This document shows positions 1 to 9,006 of a stretch of DNA of 33,010 bases, piece by piece. This stretch comes from Thiogranum sp. (lineage in GTDB: Bacteria > Pseudomonadota > Gammaproteobacteria > DSM-19610): assembly GCA_030148805.1 (NCBI GenBank), contig JASBSS010000010.1, positions 1 through 33,010 on the forward strand, read 5' to 3'. Below the pieces are notes generated by a model. The model made no database searches and was not told the origin of the DNA. It was given only the letters and a program-made list of their open reading frames with translations. Both the position numbers and the translations under genes were made by a program. Positions within the stretch are counted from its first letter, which is position 1. Each line of letters opens with the position of its first letter.

Positions 1-2
1 AT

Positions 3-317
3 CCGCGCGGGCGGATCCTGGCGGTCGCTCCGCCGGCCGGCACGGAGCTGGAACTCCCGGGTGCGGTCTCGCTGACCGTCTCCGTCGGGCCGGCCACCGT
101 GCGCATCCCCTCGCTCCTCGGGATGGAGGAGTCGGCGGCCCGCGACACCCTCGTCGCGCTCGGGCTCGAGGTCGTCGACGTGGAGGAGGTCTTCCGCTTC
201 GGGCGGGACCAGGGACGCGTCGTCGAGCAGGAGCCCGTCGAGGGGGCCGAGGTGGAGCGCGGCTTCGGCGTGAAGCTCATCGTCGGCAGAAGAGGCGGAA
301 TGCCGCAGGATCGTTAG
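3..317 (+). CDS. PASTA-domain protein, C-terminal fragment (5' end outside window)
   Basis: The frame is open from the left edge, and translating from base 3 gives about 104 residues before the TAG at 315-317. An ATG-like start at 99 (GTG) is only internal. The visible part reads as the end of one PASTA repeat (a hydrophobic VSLTVSVG strand) followed by a complete one with the typical pattern: IPSLLGM, a helix with A..L..LGL, a VVEQEPVEGAEV turn, then VKLIVG. PASTA domains usually bind muropeptides or beta-lactams in extracytoplasmic regions of Ser/Thr kinases and penicillin-binding proteins. The parent protein is unknown. Codons end almost only in G or C (Val mostly GTC, Leu mostly CTC), unlike genes beyond about base 620. 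PASTA proteins are uncommon in Gammaproteobacteria. Confidence 0.75.
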   Translation, partial: PRGRILAVAPPAGTELELPGAVSLTVSVGPATVRIPSLLGMEESAARDTLVALGLEVVDVEEVFRFGRDQGRVVEQEPVEGAEVERGFGVKLIVGRRGGMPQDR

Positions 318-362
318 ATTCCTGCTGGCCCTCGAATCGCGGCGACACCACCCGAGCGACCC

Positions 363-929
363 ATGGATCCGAACGCATCCGCTCCCGACGTGCGCAGGCG
401 CCCATCCCGGCTGCCGTACATCCTCGCCCTCCTCTTCATGGGCGCGGTCGTGGTGGCGGCGTGGGTGGGTCGCGACAGCTACCGCCCCGTCATCGCCGGC
501 GAGGTCGCGCCGGTCTTCACGGCGACCACGCTCGACGGCACCCCGGTCTCGCTCGACGAGTACCGCGGCAAGGTCGTCCTCCTGAACGTCTGGGCCACCT
601 GGTGCCCGCCCTGCCGCACGGAACTTCCCTCCATGCAACGGACCTTCAAAGCCTTGCAGGACAAGGGATTCATGATACTCGGCGTCAATGTCGGCGAAAA
701 ATGGGATACCGTCGCGCCGTTTCTGGAGGATTTCTCCTTGACCTACCCCATCCTGTTGGACAAGGACTCCTCGGCGATGGCCGAATGGGGCATCATGGGC
801 CTGCCCACCACCTTCATTGTCGACAGACAGGGCCGCGTCACCCACCGCATCGTCGGCGGCCGCGACTGGGACGACCCCGCCTTCCGCGCCCGCCTGACGG
901 CGATCATCGATCAGCAAACGGAAGAATAA
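363..929 (+). CDS. TlpA/ResA-like membrane-anchored thioredoxin (possible chimera)
   Basis: A 188-residue thiol-disulfide oxidoreductase of the TlpA/ResA/redoxin family. An N-terminal membrane anchor lies at about residues 18-36, followed by an extracytoplasmic thioredoxin fold: APVFTATTLDGTPVSL, the redox motif WCPPC (Cys81, Cys84) and the cis-Pro segment GLPTTFIVD. Such proteins keep apocytochrome or other periplasmic cysteines reduced. The start at 363 has no clear Shine-Dalgarno. The gene converges on dsbD, which could supply electrons across the membrane. Odd point: codons up to about base 620 are extremely GC3-rich like the PASTA fragment, while those after the WCPPC motif use TTG, CAA, GAA, AAA and ATA freely. 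The switch falls just after the most conserved DNA stretch of the family. The protein is continuous and plausible, so a real gene cannot be excluded. Confidence 0.85.
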   Translation: MDPNASAPDVRRRPSRLPYILALLFMGAVVVAAWVGRDSYRPVIAGEVAPVFTATTLDGTPVSLDEYRGKVVLLNVWATWCPPCRTELPSMQRTFKALQDKGFMILGVNVGEKWDTVAPFLEDFSLTYPILLDKDSSAMAEWGIMGLPTTFIVDRQGRVTHRIVGGRDWDDPAFRARLTAIIDQQTEE

Positions 930-1097
930 CGGCCTGACGCGCGCCAGCCGCCGTGGCGAGTAGTCCGCGGCGGCCAGCGCCGTTGCTCGGCCGTTGCTCG
1001 CCTGTGGCCCTCCAGCACGGCCTGCCGTCAGGACTCTGGCGACCGTCCCGGCGCCGGGAGGGAAGACACCAGCGCCGCTGGCAGAGGCGGCCAGGGC

Positions 1098-2918
1098 TCA
1101 AAACACGGCTTTCAGATGGTCATGAAACTGTTCGGCACCCATGAACCCGATGATCCGGTGGCCGCGTTTCTCCTCGCCGCTGCGGCGGTCGAAAAACAGA
1201 ATCGCCGGCGGTCCGATGACCTGGAATTTCTTCGCCAACCGCTTGTCGGCGTCGTCCCAGGCGGTGACATCCGCCTGCAACAGCACGGCGTCTTTCAGTA
1301 GGGACTGCACGGCCGGGTCGGAGAAGGTGAACTTTTCCAGCTCCTTGCACGACACACACCAGTCGGCGTAGAAATCCAGCATCGCCGGACGGCCGGCGGC
1401 GGCCGCCGCCGCGATCTGCGTGGCGACCTCCTCGACCCCTTTCACCTTGACGAACGCCAGCGCGCCGTGATCGGCGTCACCGCCGCTCGCGCGCTGCGCG
1501 AGCGACAGGCCGCCCCCCGCACCGCCCAGCCCCAGACCGGCAAAGAGAACGACACCGTTGATCAGTAGCACCACGCCGACACCTTTCCACAATTTGCGCC
1601 AGCCACTGGCACCCGCGCCGAGGCTGTCCAGCGCGCCGAGATACACCGCCGCCACCGTGACCAGGGCGGCGCTCAGCGCCACGGTCACCCACGAGGGCAC
1701 GATCCGATCCAGCATCCAGATGGCCAATCCCAGCAGCATCACCCCGAACACCGCCTTGACGGCTTCCATCCAGGTGCCGGCCTTCGGCAGCAGTTTGCCG
1801 GCGGAGGTGCCGATGACCAGCAGGGGCACGCCCATGCCCAGACTCAGACTGAACAGCGCCAGTCCGCCCAGCACCGCGTCGCCCGTCTGACCGATGTAGA
1901 TCAGCGCGCCGGCAAGTGGCGCGGCCACGCACGGCCCGACGATCAGCGCCGAGAGAAACCCCATGACGGCCACGCCGATCAGCCTGCCGCCCTGCTGGCT
2001 GTTGCTGATCTCGGCCAGGCGCGACTGCATCGAAGCGGGCAGTTGCAGATCGTAGAATCCGAACATCGACAGCGACAGGGCGACAAACACCGCCGCGAAC
2101 GCGCCGATGGCCCAGGGGTTCTGGAACGCCGCCTGGATGTTCTCGCCCAGCAGGCCGGCGGCCACGCCGGTCAGCGTGTAGGTGATGGAAACCGAGAGCA
2201 CATAAACCAGGGAGAGCACGAACGCCTTGCGCGTGGTGATGTTCTCTCCCTGCCCGACGATGATGCTGGAGAGGATCGGCATCATGGGAAAGACGCAAGG
2301 CGTGAAGGAAAGCAACAAGCCGAAGCCGAAGAACGCCAGCAATGCCAGCGGCCGGTTGTCACCTTCCAACGAGCGGGCGATGCTGTCCTCCTGGGAGACC
2401 GGCGCGGAGACCGGCGTGGACGCTGGAGTGGACGTGGGCGACGACGCGGCGCCGCTCGCCGGCGGGCTGCCCGAAAGATCCAGTTTCACCTGCTTGCTCA
2501 CGGGCGGATAGCACATGCCCGCCTGCGCGCACCCCTGATAGGTGACCGCCAGGGTCACGGATTTTGCCGCCCCCGACCCGCCCTGCAGGGGAACGCGGGC
2601 CTCGACATTATGATGGTACACCTCCATCCTGCCGAAGAATTCATCGTTCTTCATGTCTCCCGGCGGGAGCGTCACCTTCCCCAGCCCGATATCGCTGTCC
2701 TCCACCGCGAAGTTGAAGCGCTCGCGGTACAGGTAATAGCCGGGAGCGATATCCCAATGCGCGATAATCTCGCCACCCGTGCCGACTTGCGCCGAAAAAC
2801 GAAAGGCCTGGTCCGGCGGAAGAAACTCTTCCTGTGCCGCCGACGCGCCACCCGACCAGACGATGACATACACAGACATCAACAGGCCCAGCAGGCGCCT
2901 GTTCAACGGATAGTTCAT
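1098..2918 (-). CDS. dsbD: Thiol:disulfide interchange protein DsbD
   Basis: A 606-residue inner-membrane reductase that moves electrons from cytoplasmic thioredoxin to periplasmic thiol proteins (DsbC/DsbG, TlpA-type and cytochrome c maturation proteins). All three modules are present. A signal peptide (about 1-28) leads to the N-terminal alpha domain with YQGC...MCYPP (Cys130, Cys136). A Ser/Thr/Pro/Ala-rich linker (about 150-180) follows. Next is the transmembrane beta domain with the two conserved cysteines in FTPCVFPMMP and GPCVAAPLAG. The C-terminal gamma thioredoxin domain carries DWCVSC (Cys521, Cys524). Length matches the family (about 570-620). The start is supported by a TAGGAGTAGGG ribosome site directly upstream on the minus strand. 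It lies downstream of the OsmC gene on the same strand (291 bp gap) and faces tlpA. Confidence 0.97.
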   Translation of the reverse strand: MNYPLNRRLLGLLMSVYVIVWSGGASAAQEEFLPPDQAFRFSAQVGTGGEIIAHWDIAPGYYLYRERFNFAVEDSDIGLGKVTLPPGDMKNDEFFGRMEVYHHNVEARVPLQGGSGAAKSVTLAVTYQGCAQAGMCYPPVSKQVKLDLSGSPPASGAASSPTSTPASTPVSAPVSQEDSIARSLEGDNRPLALLAFFGFGLLLSFTPCVFPMMPILSSIIVGQGENITTRKAFVLSLVYVLSVSITYTLTGVAAGLLGENIQAAFQNPWAIGAFAAVFVALSLSMFGFYDLQLPASMQSRLAEISNSQQGGRLIGVAVMGFLSALIVGPCVAAPLAGALIYIGQTGDAVLGGLALFSLSLGMGVPLLVIGTSAGKLLPKAGTWMEAVKAVFGVMLLGLAIWMLDRIVPSWVTVALSAALVTVAAVYLGALDSLGAGASGWRKLWKGVGVVLLINGVVLFAGLGLGGAGGGLSLAQRASGGDADHGALAFVKVKGVEEVATQIAAAAAAGRPAMLDFYADWCVSCKELEKFTFSDPAVQSLLKDAVLLQADVTAWDDADKRLAKKFQVIGPPAILFFDRRSGEEKRGHRIIGFMGAEQFHDHLKAVF

Positions 2919-3209
2919 TCCCTACTCCTAGTTATTTTCGTTCGCCCGGGCGCCGCATGCGGCTGGAGGGCGCTACGCTAGCCGCGCGGGCACCGGCCGC
3001 TCCCGCCTCGCGCCCTGGTCGAGCGCGCAGCGGACGGCCTGGCAAAATCGACGACGGGTCGGCGAGGGTACCGGGTTATTCGCCCGGCGCCACTGCCCCA
3101 AGCGTCCGCGTTCCGTTGCGGCCGTCTGCCGGGTGGGCACCCACGCGCTCCCGGTTGCCGGGGCTCACAAGCAAGCCGAGTATCTTAAGCAGATGCTTCC
3201 GACGACCCT
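2919..3209. other. Intergenic gap between osmC-like gene and dsbD
   Basis: This GC-rich spacer holds the dsbD ribosome-binding site at its left end and presumably its promoter. I see no good sigma70 boxes, strong hairpin or plausible small gene. Open frames here are chance products of high GC. Confidence 0.5.
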
Positions 3210-3776
3210 TTACTCGCCGTGTGCGCCGGCTTCGACGCTGAACGCGACCGGGACCGCCCGTTGCAGGATGTCCAGCACAGGCGATGTCCGGACCACGTGC
3301 GCGGCCAGCTCTTGCAGTTGCGCCGACGGCGCGTCGCTGTCGATGTGGCATTTGACCTGGATGTTCGAATAGCCAGGACGCACCTGGTCCGACAATCCGA
3401 GAAACCCATGCAAATCGATATCCCCCTCAACCTCGAAAGACACGTCATCCAACGCGATCCCCTGCGCTGCGGCGTTGTAGGCAAAGCCGACGCTGAGGCA
3501 GGAGGCCAACGCTCCCAGTACCAACTCTACCGCGTTCGGCCCCTTATTCTGACCCAACAGCACCGGCGGCTCGTCGGATTCCACCTGAAACGCAACGCTT
3601 CGCGAGGCGTCTTCCTGCCCCGCTCCGTAGAACCCCTGAATTTTGGTACTGGATCCACCCCCTCCCTTCCATTTGGTGTTTGCGCGAAACTTGAATTCGG
3701 CTATCGAGGGATCTGACTTGATGGCCTCGATGGTCGCGACCAGCTGGTCCACATTAACGCCGTTGATTGCTTTCAT
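3210..3776 (-). CDS. OsmC-family peroxiredoxin-like protein
   Basis: A 188-residue OsmC/Ohr-type protein. The family reduces organic hydroperoxides with two cysteines. Here they are Cys93 in LGALASCLSVGFAYNA, the hallmark helix, and Cys143 in QVKCHIDS. The preceding GQNKGPNAVELVLGAL segment is the usual OsmC substrate-site loop. The start at 3776 is chosen over an upstream in-frame ATG (3830) because GAGAGGAAG sits about 5-7 bases before it and the extra 18 residues are not family-like. The N-terminal 30 residues (VDQLVATIEAIKSDP) resemble the longer OsmC subfamily rather than classical Ohr. Physiological substrate unknown. A role in peroxide or thiol stress fits the adjacent DsbD, but the two genes are separated by 291 bp and need not share a transcript. 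Confidence 0.9.
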   Translation of the reverse strand: MKAINGVNVDQLVATIEAIKSDPSIAEFKFRANTKWKGGGGSSTKIQGFYGAGQEDASRSVAFQVESDEPPVLLGQNKGPNAVELVLGALASCLSVGFAYNAAAQGIALDDVSFEVEGDIDLHGFLGLSDQVRPGYSNIQVKCHIDSDAPSAQLQELAAHVVRTSPVLDILQRAVPVAFSVEAGAHGE

Positions 3777-4551
3777 CACTCTTCCTCTCTCGTGCATGCG
3801 ATGGCTTCGCACGACACCCGTTGACAGCATTCACCCGCTACCGACAGCCATTTGCTGGCGGCAGGCGGTTGCTGGTTGTTGTCCGACACCGGTTGGCGAC
3901 AGGTACAAGCAAATATGGTGCCTGGCAGGCGGCAGGCGCCCGGAGGAAAAAGCGCAACCTCTATTGGCGACGCTAAAGGGCTCTTTATAGCGAGATTTTC
4001 ACACCGAGGAGCGCGGTGATTGGACGCCGTCTGTGGGATTTGTGGACGCACGTAGTGAGAGGCTGAGCGACTCAGGTGTGTCGCCACCGCCGCAGATAAG
4101 ACCTTGGATGCGCCGCAATCGATACAATCAGACAATGCGCCGAACCGGCTGCGCCGTCGAGGCGCCGACGCGACCGTCTCGCCCTTCACGGATGCCCGCC
4201 AGCCGCAACATCGCGATTCTCCCCAAGCGTCAGTCAGATGAACCACGTGGCCGAATCGTCCCCCAAGCGCCGGCCCCGCGTCTTACGCGTCTGAGCGAAA
4301 CATTAACAATTAACTTGTTATTTTGGATTCAATGTCTCCGTTAGGGGACACCTTTTGGACTACACAAAACCGGCCGATTCTTACACCAATCCCCCGCCAA
4401 ACTTGAGAAACTTGCCTCCGGAGTCGGGGAAGCGAAGTGGACTCCAGTTCATGCGTCACTGCCCAGGCATTGCGCCGGCACGAGCGATTCATTCCGACGC
4501 CGGGACTTACAACTCACACAATGGCATTCACTTATCATCAAAGAGGTGGAG
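3777..4551. other. Long intergenic region upstream of the glycosidase gene
   Basis: 775 bases separate the divergent osmC-like and glycosidase genes. Most of it shows no coding signal. The right half holds an AT-rich island around 4298-4330 (TTAACAATTAACTTGTTATT), likely the glycosidase promoter zone, and an 18-bp imperfect palindrome at 4333-4350. No RNA gene or riboswitch was recognised. Confidence 0.5.
4333..4350. promoter_or_regulatory. 18-bp imperfect palindrome, candidate operator
   Basis: TGTCTCC-GTTA-GGGGACA forms a 7-4-7 inverted repeat with one mismatch, just after the AT-rich stretch that could carry the promoter of the glycosidase gene 200 bp downstream. No T-run follows, so a protein-binding site is likelier than a terminator. 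The binding protein is unknown. Confidence 0.35.
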
Positions 4552-6672
4552 ATGATCACGCTACACAAGAAATTCACAGCGCGGTTGGCAGCGCTGCAGC
4601 TGGTGCTACTGTCGCAGGCTTCGATCGCCGATTCGGCGAACATGGGGGTCGAGGACAATTACTTTCTCGACAGTGCGGGCGAACCCGTGTTTCTGCTGGG
4701 CTACTACAATTGGGCCTCACCGGTCGATGGTGCCTATATCGACCATCCGACCCGTTTTCAGACCCTGATCGACAATGCGGTGCGCTATGGCCTGAATTAC
4801 GTCCGGGTGAGCCTCGGGGTGAACCGCTTCACGGCCAAGACCACGCCCGCCAGCTGGAACCGTGGCGACATGCCCATCCCCTTTCTCTATGAGAACGACA
4901 AAGCGGATCTCGACCGCTGGGACCCGGAGTTCTGGGACGGACTGCGCGCGGCCCTGAGCGCTGCGCGCGAGAAGGGGGTCTATGTCCATCTGAGCCTGTT
5001 CGACAACGTGAATCTATCCGGCGGCAACGTCAAGCAGAACTACGACGACGCCTATCGTTGGAACAACTCGCCCTGGAACATTCGCAACCAGGTGCGCGAT
5101 TTCTTCGGCGACATCGACCGCGGCGCGTATGGCGCCAATGAGGACGGCGAGTTCTACGACACGCGCAACTTCCTTGACGGCGACGGCGAGAACAGACGCT
5201 CGACGCTGGGTGACTACCAGAAGCGCTATATCGACAAGGTGCTCGCCGAAACCGCCGAATTCGAGAACGTGTTCTACGAAATCGGCAACGAGCTGAAGGC
5301 CAAGACAGCCTGGCAGTCGGCGGTGCTCGATTATGTCAAGACCAGAACCGCCAAGCCGGTGACCCTGAACAACCACGTGACGCGCGACCTGGCCGGACGG
5401 GTGGCCACCCTCCCCGAGGGCCTGGATGGGTTCGCGGTACATAAAGCGGATACCGCCGCGCAGCTCAAGGAAACCGTGGATTACATGAAGACGCGCGGCC
5501 CGCGGGTGCCGGCGTGGGACGACCCGGACGGCCCGGCGCTCGGCGAAGCCGACGCCACTGAAAGCCGTCAGGCGGCCTGGTACGCGTTCACCGGCGGCGC
5601 GGCGATGTGGGCCGGATTCAGTTTCGATTATTTTTCCGACGGCGGCGGTTTCGACCCGACAAAAGCCTCCTACTATCAGAATCTCGGCGGCTTCATCCGG
5701 CATAACGCCTTGGCGCTGGGGGAGATGATGCCGCGCCACGATCTGGTGTCCAACGGCAAGGTGAACTCGCTCCTGGCGGTGCCCGGCCAACAGTATGTCG
5801 CCTACATCCTCAACGACGCCAACGCCTCGGTGGACCTGTCCGCTACCGGCGGCAGCTTCAGCGCGGTGCGCTTCGATCCGGTGAGCGCCGACTACTCCGC
5901 CGCCCAGACGCTTGCCGGTGGCCGTCGTCATGTCTTCGCCAAACCCGCCGGCGCGACCGACTGGGTGATACTGATCCGCCGCCTCGACGCGGCGAGCGAT
6001 CAGGCCCCGCAGGGAACCATCGATACCCCCGCGACCGACATCACCCTTCGCGAGGGCGAGAGTGTCCGCTTCACTGCCAGCGGCAGCGATCCGCGAGACA
6101 CCGCCTTGCGTTACGCCTGGGACTTCGGCGTCGCGGGCGGCAGCGCGCTGGAAGACCCGGACGAGGTGATGTTCGCCAACGCCGGGACCTATACGGTGAC
6201 GCTCAACGTGACCAATGCCGCCGGCGTGTCCGACCCCACCCCCGCGACGCGCACCATCACCGTGCTGCCGGCCGGAAACGACAGCGTGCTGCTGTCGCCC
6301 AACCGACCCATGCGCGCCTCGTCGGTGGAGGACGCCAGCCTGCACGCCGGCAACGCCGCCGACGGCGACCGCTCGACACGCTGGGCCAGCCGCGAAGGCA
6401 GCGACGGGGAATGGATCTGGGTCGACCTGGGCGCGCCGGCGGCGATCGATCGCGTGGTGCTCGACTGGGAGCGTGCCTACGCCCAGGCCTATACGCTGCA
6501 AGTCTCGGACGACGGCGCCAACTGGCGCACGGTGTACCGCGAGAGCGCCGGCGACGGCGATCGCGATGAAGTCCCCGTCGCCGCCACGGGTCGCTACGTT
6601 CGCATGCTTGGCGAGCAGCGCGCTACCCAATGGGGGTATTCGCTGTGGGAGTTCGAGGTCTACGGACGCTAG
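4552..6672 (+). CDS. Secreted clan GH-A-like glycoside hydrolase with PKD and F5/8C (CBM32-like) domains
   Basis: A 706-residue exported enzyme. A signal peptide spans about residues 1-27 (KK, hydrophobic stretch, ASIADSA). The catalytic region (about 30-470) has the cellulase-like (beta/alpha)8 signs: the FLLGYYNW opening, LNYVRVSLGVNRF, VYVHLSLFDN, and VFYEIGNEL, whose Asn246-Glu247 dyad matches the acid/base of clan GH-A. The second catalytic Glu is not certain; the one in PALGEADATE is a candidate. A PKD-type domain (about 484-572, RYAWDFG, AGTYTVTLNV) and a discoidin/F5/8 type C domain (about 577-706, DGDRSTRWAS, WVDLG, SLWEFEVYG) should bind glycans. ATG 4552 is preferred over GTG 4546 because GAGG lies 5 bases upstream of it. 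The substrate is unknown; neighbours suggest an acetylated exopolysaccharide. Confidence 0.8.
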   Translation: MITLHKKFTARLAALQLVLLSQASIADSANMGVEDNYFLDSAGEPVFLLGYYNWASPVDGAYIDHPTRFQTLIDNAVRYGLNYVRVSLGVNRFTAKTTPASWNRGDMPIPFLYENDKADLDRWDPEFWDGLRAALSAAREKGVYVHLSLFDNVNLSGGNVKQNYDDAYRWNNSPWNIRNQVRDFFGDIDRGAYGANEDGEFYDTRNFLDGDGENRRSTLGDYQKRYIDKVLAETAEFENVFYEIGNELKAKTAWQSAVLDYVKTRTAKPVTLNNHVTRDLAGRVATLPEGLDGFAVHKADTAAQLKETVDYMKTRGPRVPAWDDPDGPALGEADATESRQAAWYAFTGGAAMWAGFSFDYFSDGGGFDPTKASYYQNLGGFIRHNALALGEMMPRHDLVSNGKVNSLLAVPGQQYVAYILNDANASVDLSATGGSFSAVRFDPVSADYSAAQTLAGGRRHVFAKPAGATDWVILIRRLDAASDQAPQGTIDTPATDITLREGESVRFTASGSDPRDTALRYAWDFGVAGGSALEDPDEVMFANAGTYTVTLNVTNAAGVSDPTPATRTITVLPAGNDSVLLSPNRPMRASSVEDASLHAGNAADGDRSTRWASREGSDGEWIWVDLGAPAAIDRVVLDWERAYAQAYTLQVSDDGANWRTVYRESAGDGDRDEVPVAATGRYVRMLGEQRATQWGYSLWEFEVYGR

Positions 6673-6706
6673 TCGGCCCACCCCGCCGCGCGCCCCGCGC
6701 CAAGCC

Positions 6707-6740
6707 GTTCCGATCTGCGCCCGCGGGCGCGGATCGGAAC
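6707..6740 (+). terminator. Strong hairpin after the glycosidase gene
   Basis: A 9-bp outer stem GTTCCGATC/GATCGGAAC encloses a GC-only inner palindrome (GCGCCC/GGGCGC), 34 bases after the stop codon. It is followed by CCCCCCTT rather than a T-run, so it is an atypical intrinsic terminator or an mRNA 3'-stabilising element. Confidence 0.5.
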
Positions 6741-6820
6741 CCCCCTTGGACTGCCGCCAGCGTGCAAAATCCCGACCGTTTCACAAACCGGGGATTCCGT
6801 CCGGTCTTCCCGGCCCCGAG

Positions 6821-6836
6821 GTGACGACTCCGTCAC
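6821..6836. promoter_or_regulatory. Perfect GTGACG-CGTCAC inverted repeat, candidate operator
   Basis: GTGACG-ACTC-CGTCAC is a perfect 6-4-6 inverted repeat in the gap before the deacetylase lipoprotein gene, followed by an AT-richer stretch (TTAATTTATTG, about 6870) that could hold a promoter. No T-run, so an operator is more likely than a terminator. Regulator unknown. Confidence 0.35.
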
Positions 6837-7053
6837 ATTCCGGCGATGGCAAACGACGCCCCGCTGCCGTTAATTTATTGTCACCGCGGGCGACGCTTTG
6901 GGTCAGCGCTGTCGCAGATCGCAGACGCGCACGCGCTCCGGAGGTTCCGGACTGACGCTAACCCAAGGAATCGAAACACGGTTTACGAATGGCACGGTAA
7001 TTGCCGATCACTCGCATGACCTTAGCAACCCAATACCGCAGGATGATTTGAAC

Positions 7054-9006
7054 ATGGCAGCCCCCCTACCCACGACGCTGATGCGGGTTATCCGCAGCCT
7101 TCCGATTCTCTGCCTCGGCCTGCTGGCGGCCTGCGGCGGTGGGGGTGGCGACGCGGGCTCGGGGTCGACGCTACCGCAGTCGGCCGAACGGGTAGCCATC
7201 ACCGGCGCCGGCATCAAGGGACCGCTGGCCTTCGCCAACGTGCAGGTCTTCGCCCTGGACCCGGCGCACGACGGGCTGTACGACCCACAGGCCCCGTTGG
7301 CGACGGCGACGACCAACGCCTATGCCCAGATCACGGGGCTGACGGTGCCGGCCACGACCCAGCCGCCCTACGTCCTGGTGGTGGACGGCGGATCGGCGGT
7401 CGACCAGAACACCGGTCAGGCACCGGTGATCAGCAAGCTCTACACGGTGATCACGCGCGCGGCGCTGGATTCGGGCAGACCGGTGTATGCCACCCCCTAT
7501 ACCACGCTGGCCTATGAAATGCTGGCGCGAAAGGTCGCCGCCGACGGTGGCGCCCCGGCGGCGCTCGACGCCCAGCTCGGCGCGTTCAACGACGCCATCG
7601 TCAAGGCCCTGGGTTTCGGCATGCCGGCCGACATCGACGTGTTCAACACGCCGCCGATCATCAACCACCGCACCACCGATGCCGCCCAACAGCAGCAGGT
7701 AGTCGATTATCGCGCCGCGATCGAAACGCTCTCCTCCCTGCTGCATGAAATGTCGCGGACCTCGGCCAACAGCCTCAGCGCGGACGAATTGTTGCAACGT
7801 CTTGCCATCGACTTGAACGACGACGGCATCGTCGACAACCGCGCCCAGGGCGCGGTCATCGGCGGCATCGATACCGAACTGCTGGCGGGTGACCCCTCAC
7901 AACTGCAAATCGCCAACAGCCCCTATCGGGTGAAGGATATTGTCGCGTTGATCGACGATGAGCGCGCCCAGGTCGGCGACGACAGTGGCGTGTATTTCTA
8001 CAAAGACGATATGCAGGTCGCCGTTAGACCCGCCGAGCTCGACGCCGCCGACAATCCGGGAGCACCCACCACGCCAGCGGCACCAGTTACGCCCCCCGCG
8101 AGCGATCCCGCGCCCACGATCACCCCGCCGGAGACCGAGCCGGAGCCGTCGACGCCGCCGCCCGCAAGCGATCCCGTCGTGAACGTGCCGCCGGTGGCCG
8201 CGCCGCCGAATCCGCCGGTGAGCGAGCCGGCGCCGACCCCTGATCCGGCGCCGCAGCCCGACGTCGGCGCGCCGGCGCTGGTGGCGGTGCTCAAGTTCGA
8301 CGACGTCAAGCAGGTCAACGGTTTCATCAAACCCGGCTGGCAGCGCCTGGTGACCTATTTGCAGACGCGCAACATCAAGGCCGGTTTCGGCGTCATTGCC
8401 GAAACCCTGGCCACCGCCACGCCGACCTACCTGGCGTGGATCAAGACGCTGCAGGGCAGCGGTCTGATCGAGTTCTGGTTCCACGGCTGGGACCACCAGA
8501 CCTACACCAAGGACGGCGTGCGCTACAACGAGTTCGTGCGTCCCTACGCCGAACAGGCAAAGCGGCTGGCCGACTCGCAGCGCCTTGCCAGGCAGAAGCT
8601 GGGCTTCGCCTTCACCACCTTCGGGCCGCCGGGCGGCGCCGGCAAGGGCAGCTTCAACGCCGACACCCTGCGGCTGATGGCGGACGACCCCGATATCAAG
8701 ACCATGCTGTATCCGCAGGCGATGAACGCGCTCGGCCGCGAGGCTGAGGACTCGGCCAACGGCGAGTTCAAGATCCTGGACCGCGTCGGTGCCGTGAATC
8801 TCGAGGGCTCGGTCGGCGACCCGGATTTCACCCGCTTCCGCGAGGGCTTCGAGGCTAACCCCCAGCGGCGTTACTTCGTCCTTCAGGGCCACCCGGCCAA
8901 CTGGGACGACGCCCGCTTCGCCGAGTTCGAGCGCATCATCGACTATCTGGTCGCCCGCGACGCGGTCTTCCTCACCCCGCGCGAGGCCGCCGCGATCCTT
9001 CCCTGA
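7054..9006 (+). CDS. Lipoprotein with C-terminal polysaccharide deacetylase-like (CE4/NodB-fold) domain
   Basis: A 650-residue envelope protein. The N-terminus is a lipoprotein signal with lipobox LAAC (Cys27) followed by a glycine run. Residues about 45-325 form an unrecognised region starting ITGAGIKGPLAFANVQVFALD. A Pro/Thr/Ala/Glu linker covers about 330-408. The C-terminal domain (about 409-650) shows a CE4-like motif set: KFDD (Asp416-Asp417), HGWDH (His477, His481), FGPPGG and QGHP (His613). In that family the Asp and two His bind the metal that removes acetyl groups from glycans. The same domain stands nearly alone in the gene at 12174. Start 7054 is chosen for AGGA upstream and because it places a proper signal peptide; the frame is open back to 6898. 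The exact enzymatic role is inferred. Confidence 0.75.
   Translation: MAAPLPTTLMRVIRSLPILCLGLLAACGGGGGDAGSGSTLPQSAERVAITGAGIKGPLAFANVQVFALDPAHDGLYDPQAPLATATTNAYAQITGLTVPATTQPPYVLVVDGGSAVDQNTGQAPVISKLYTVITRAALDSGRPVYATPYTTLAYEMLARKVAADGGAPAALDAQLGAFNDAIVKALGFGMPADIDVFNTPPIINHRTTDAAQQQQVVDYRAAIETLSSLLHEMSRTSANSLSADELLQRLAIDLNDDGIVDNRAQGAVIGGIDTELLAGDPSQLQIANSPYRVKDIVALIDDERAQVGDDSGVYFYKDDMQVAVRPAELDAADNPGAPTTPAAPVTPPASDPAPTITPPETEPEPSTPPPASDPVVNVPPVAAPPNPPVSEPAPTPDPAPQPDVGAPALVAVLKFDDVKQVNGFIKPGWQRLVTYLQTRNIKAGFGVIAETLATATPTYLAWIKTLQGSGLIEFWFHGWDHQTYTKDGVRYNEFVRPYAEQAKRLADSQRLARQKLGFAFTTFGPPGGAGKGSFNADTLRLMADDPDIKTMLYPQAMNALGREAEDSANGEFKILDRVGAVNLEGSVGDPDFTRFREGFEANPQRRYFVLQGHPANWDDARFAEFERIIDYLVARDAVFLTPREAAAILP

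Noticed and set aside
980-1001. Two adjacent 11-bp copies of GCCGTTGCTCG between tlpA and dsbD
   Set aside because: A single short duplication in a GC-rich convergent spacer; could be chance and shows no associated structure.
5014-6681. A 555-codon open frame antisense to the glycosidase gene
   Set aside because: It is a shadow of the high-GC plus-strand gene: His/Arg/Gly/Val-rich composition, no domain, no ribosome site, while the opposite strand has a signal peptide and clear domains.
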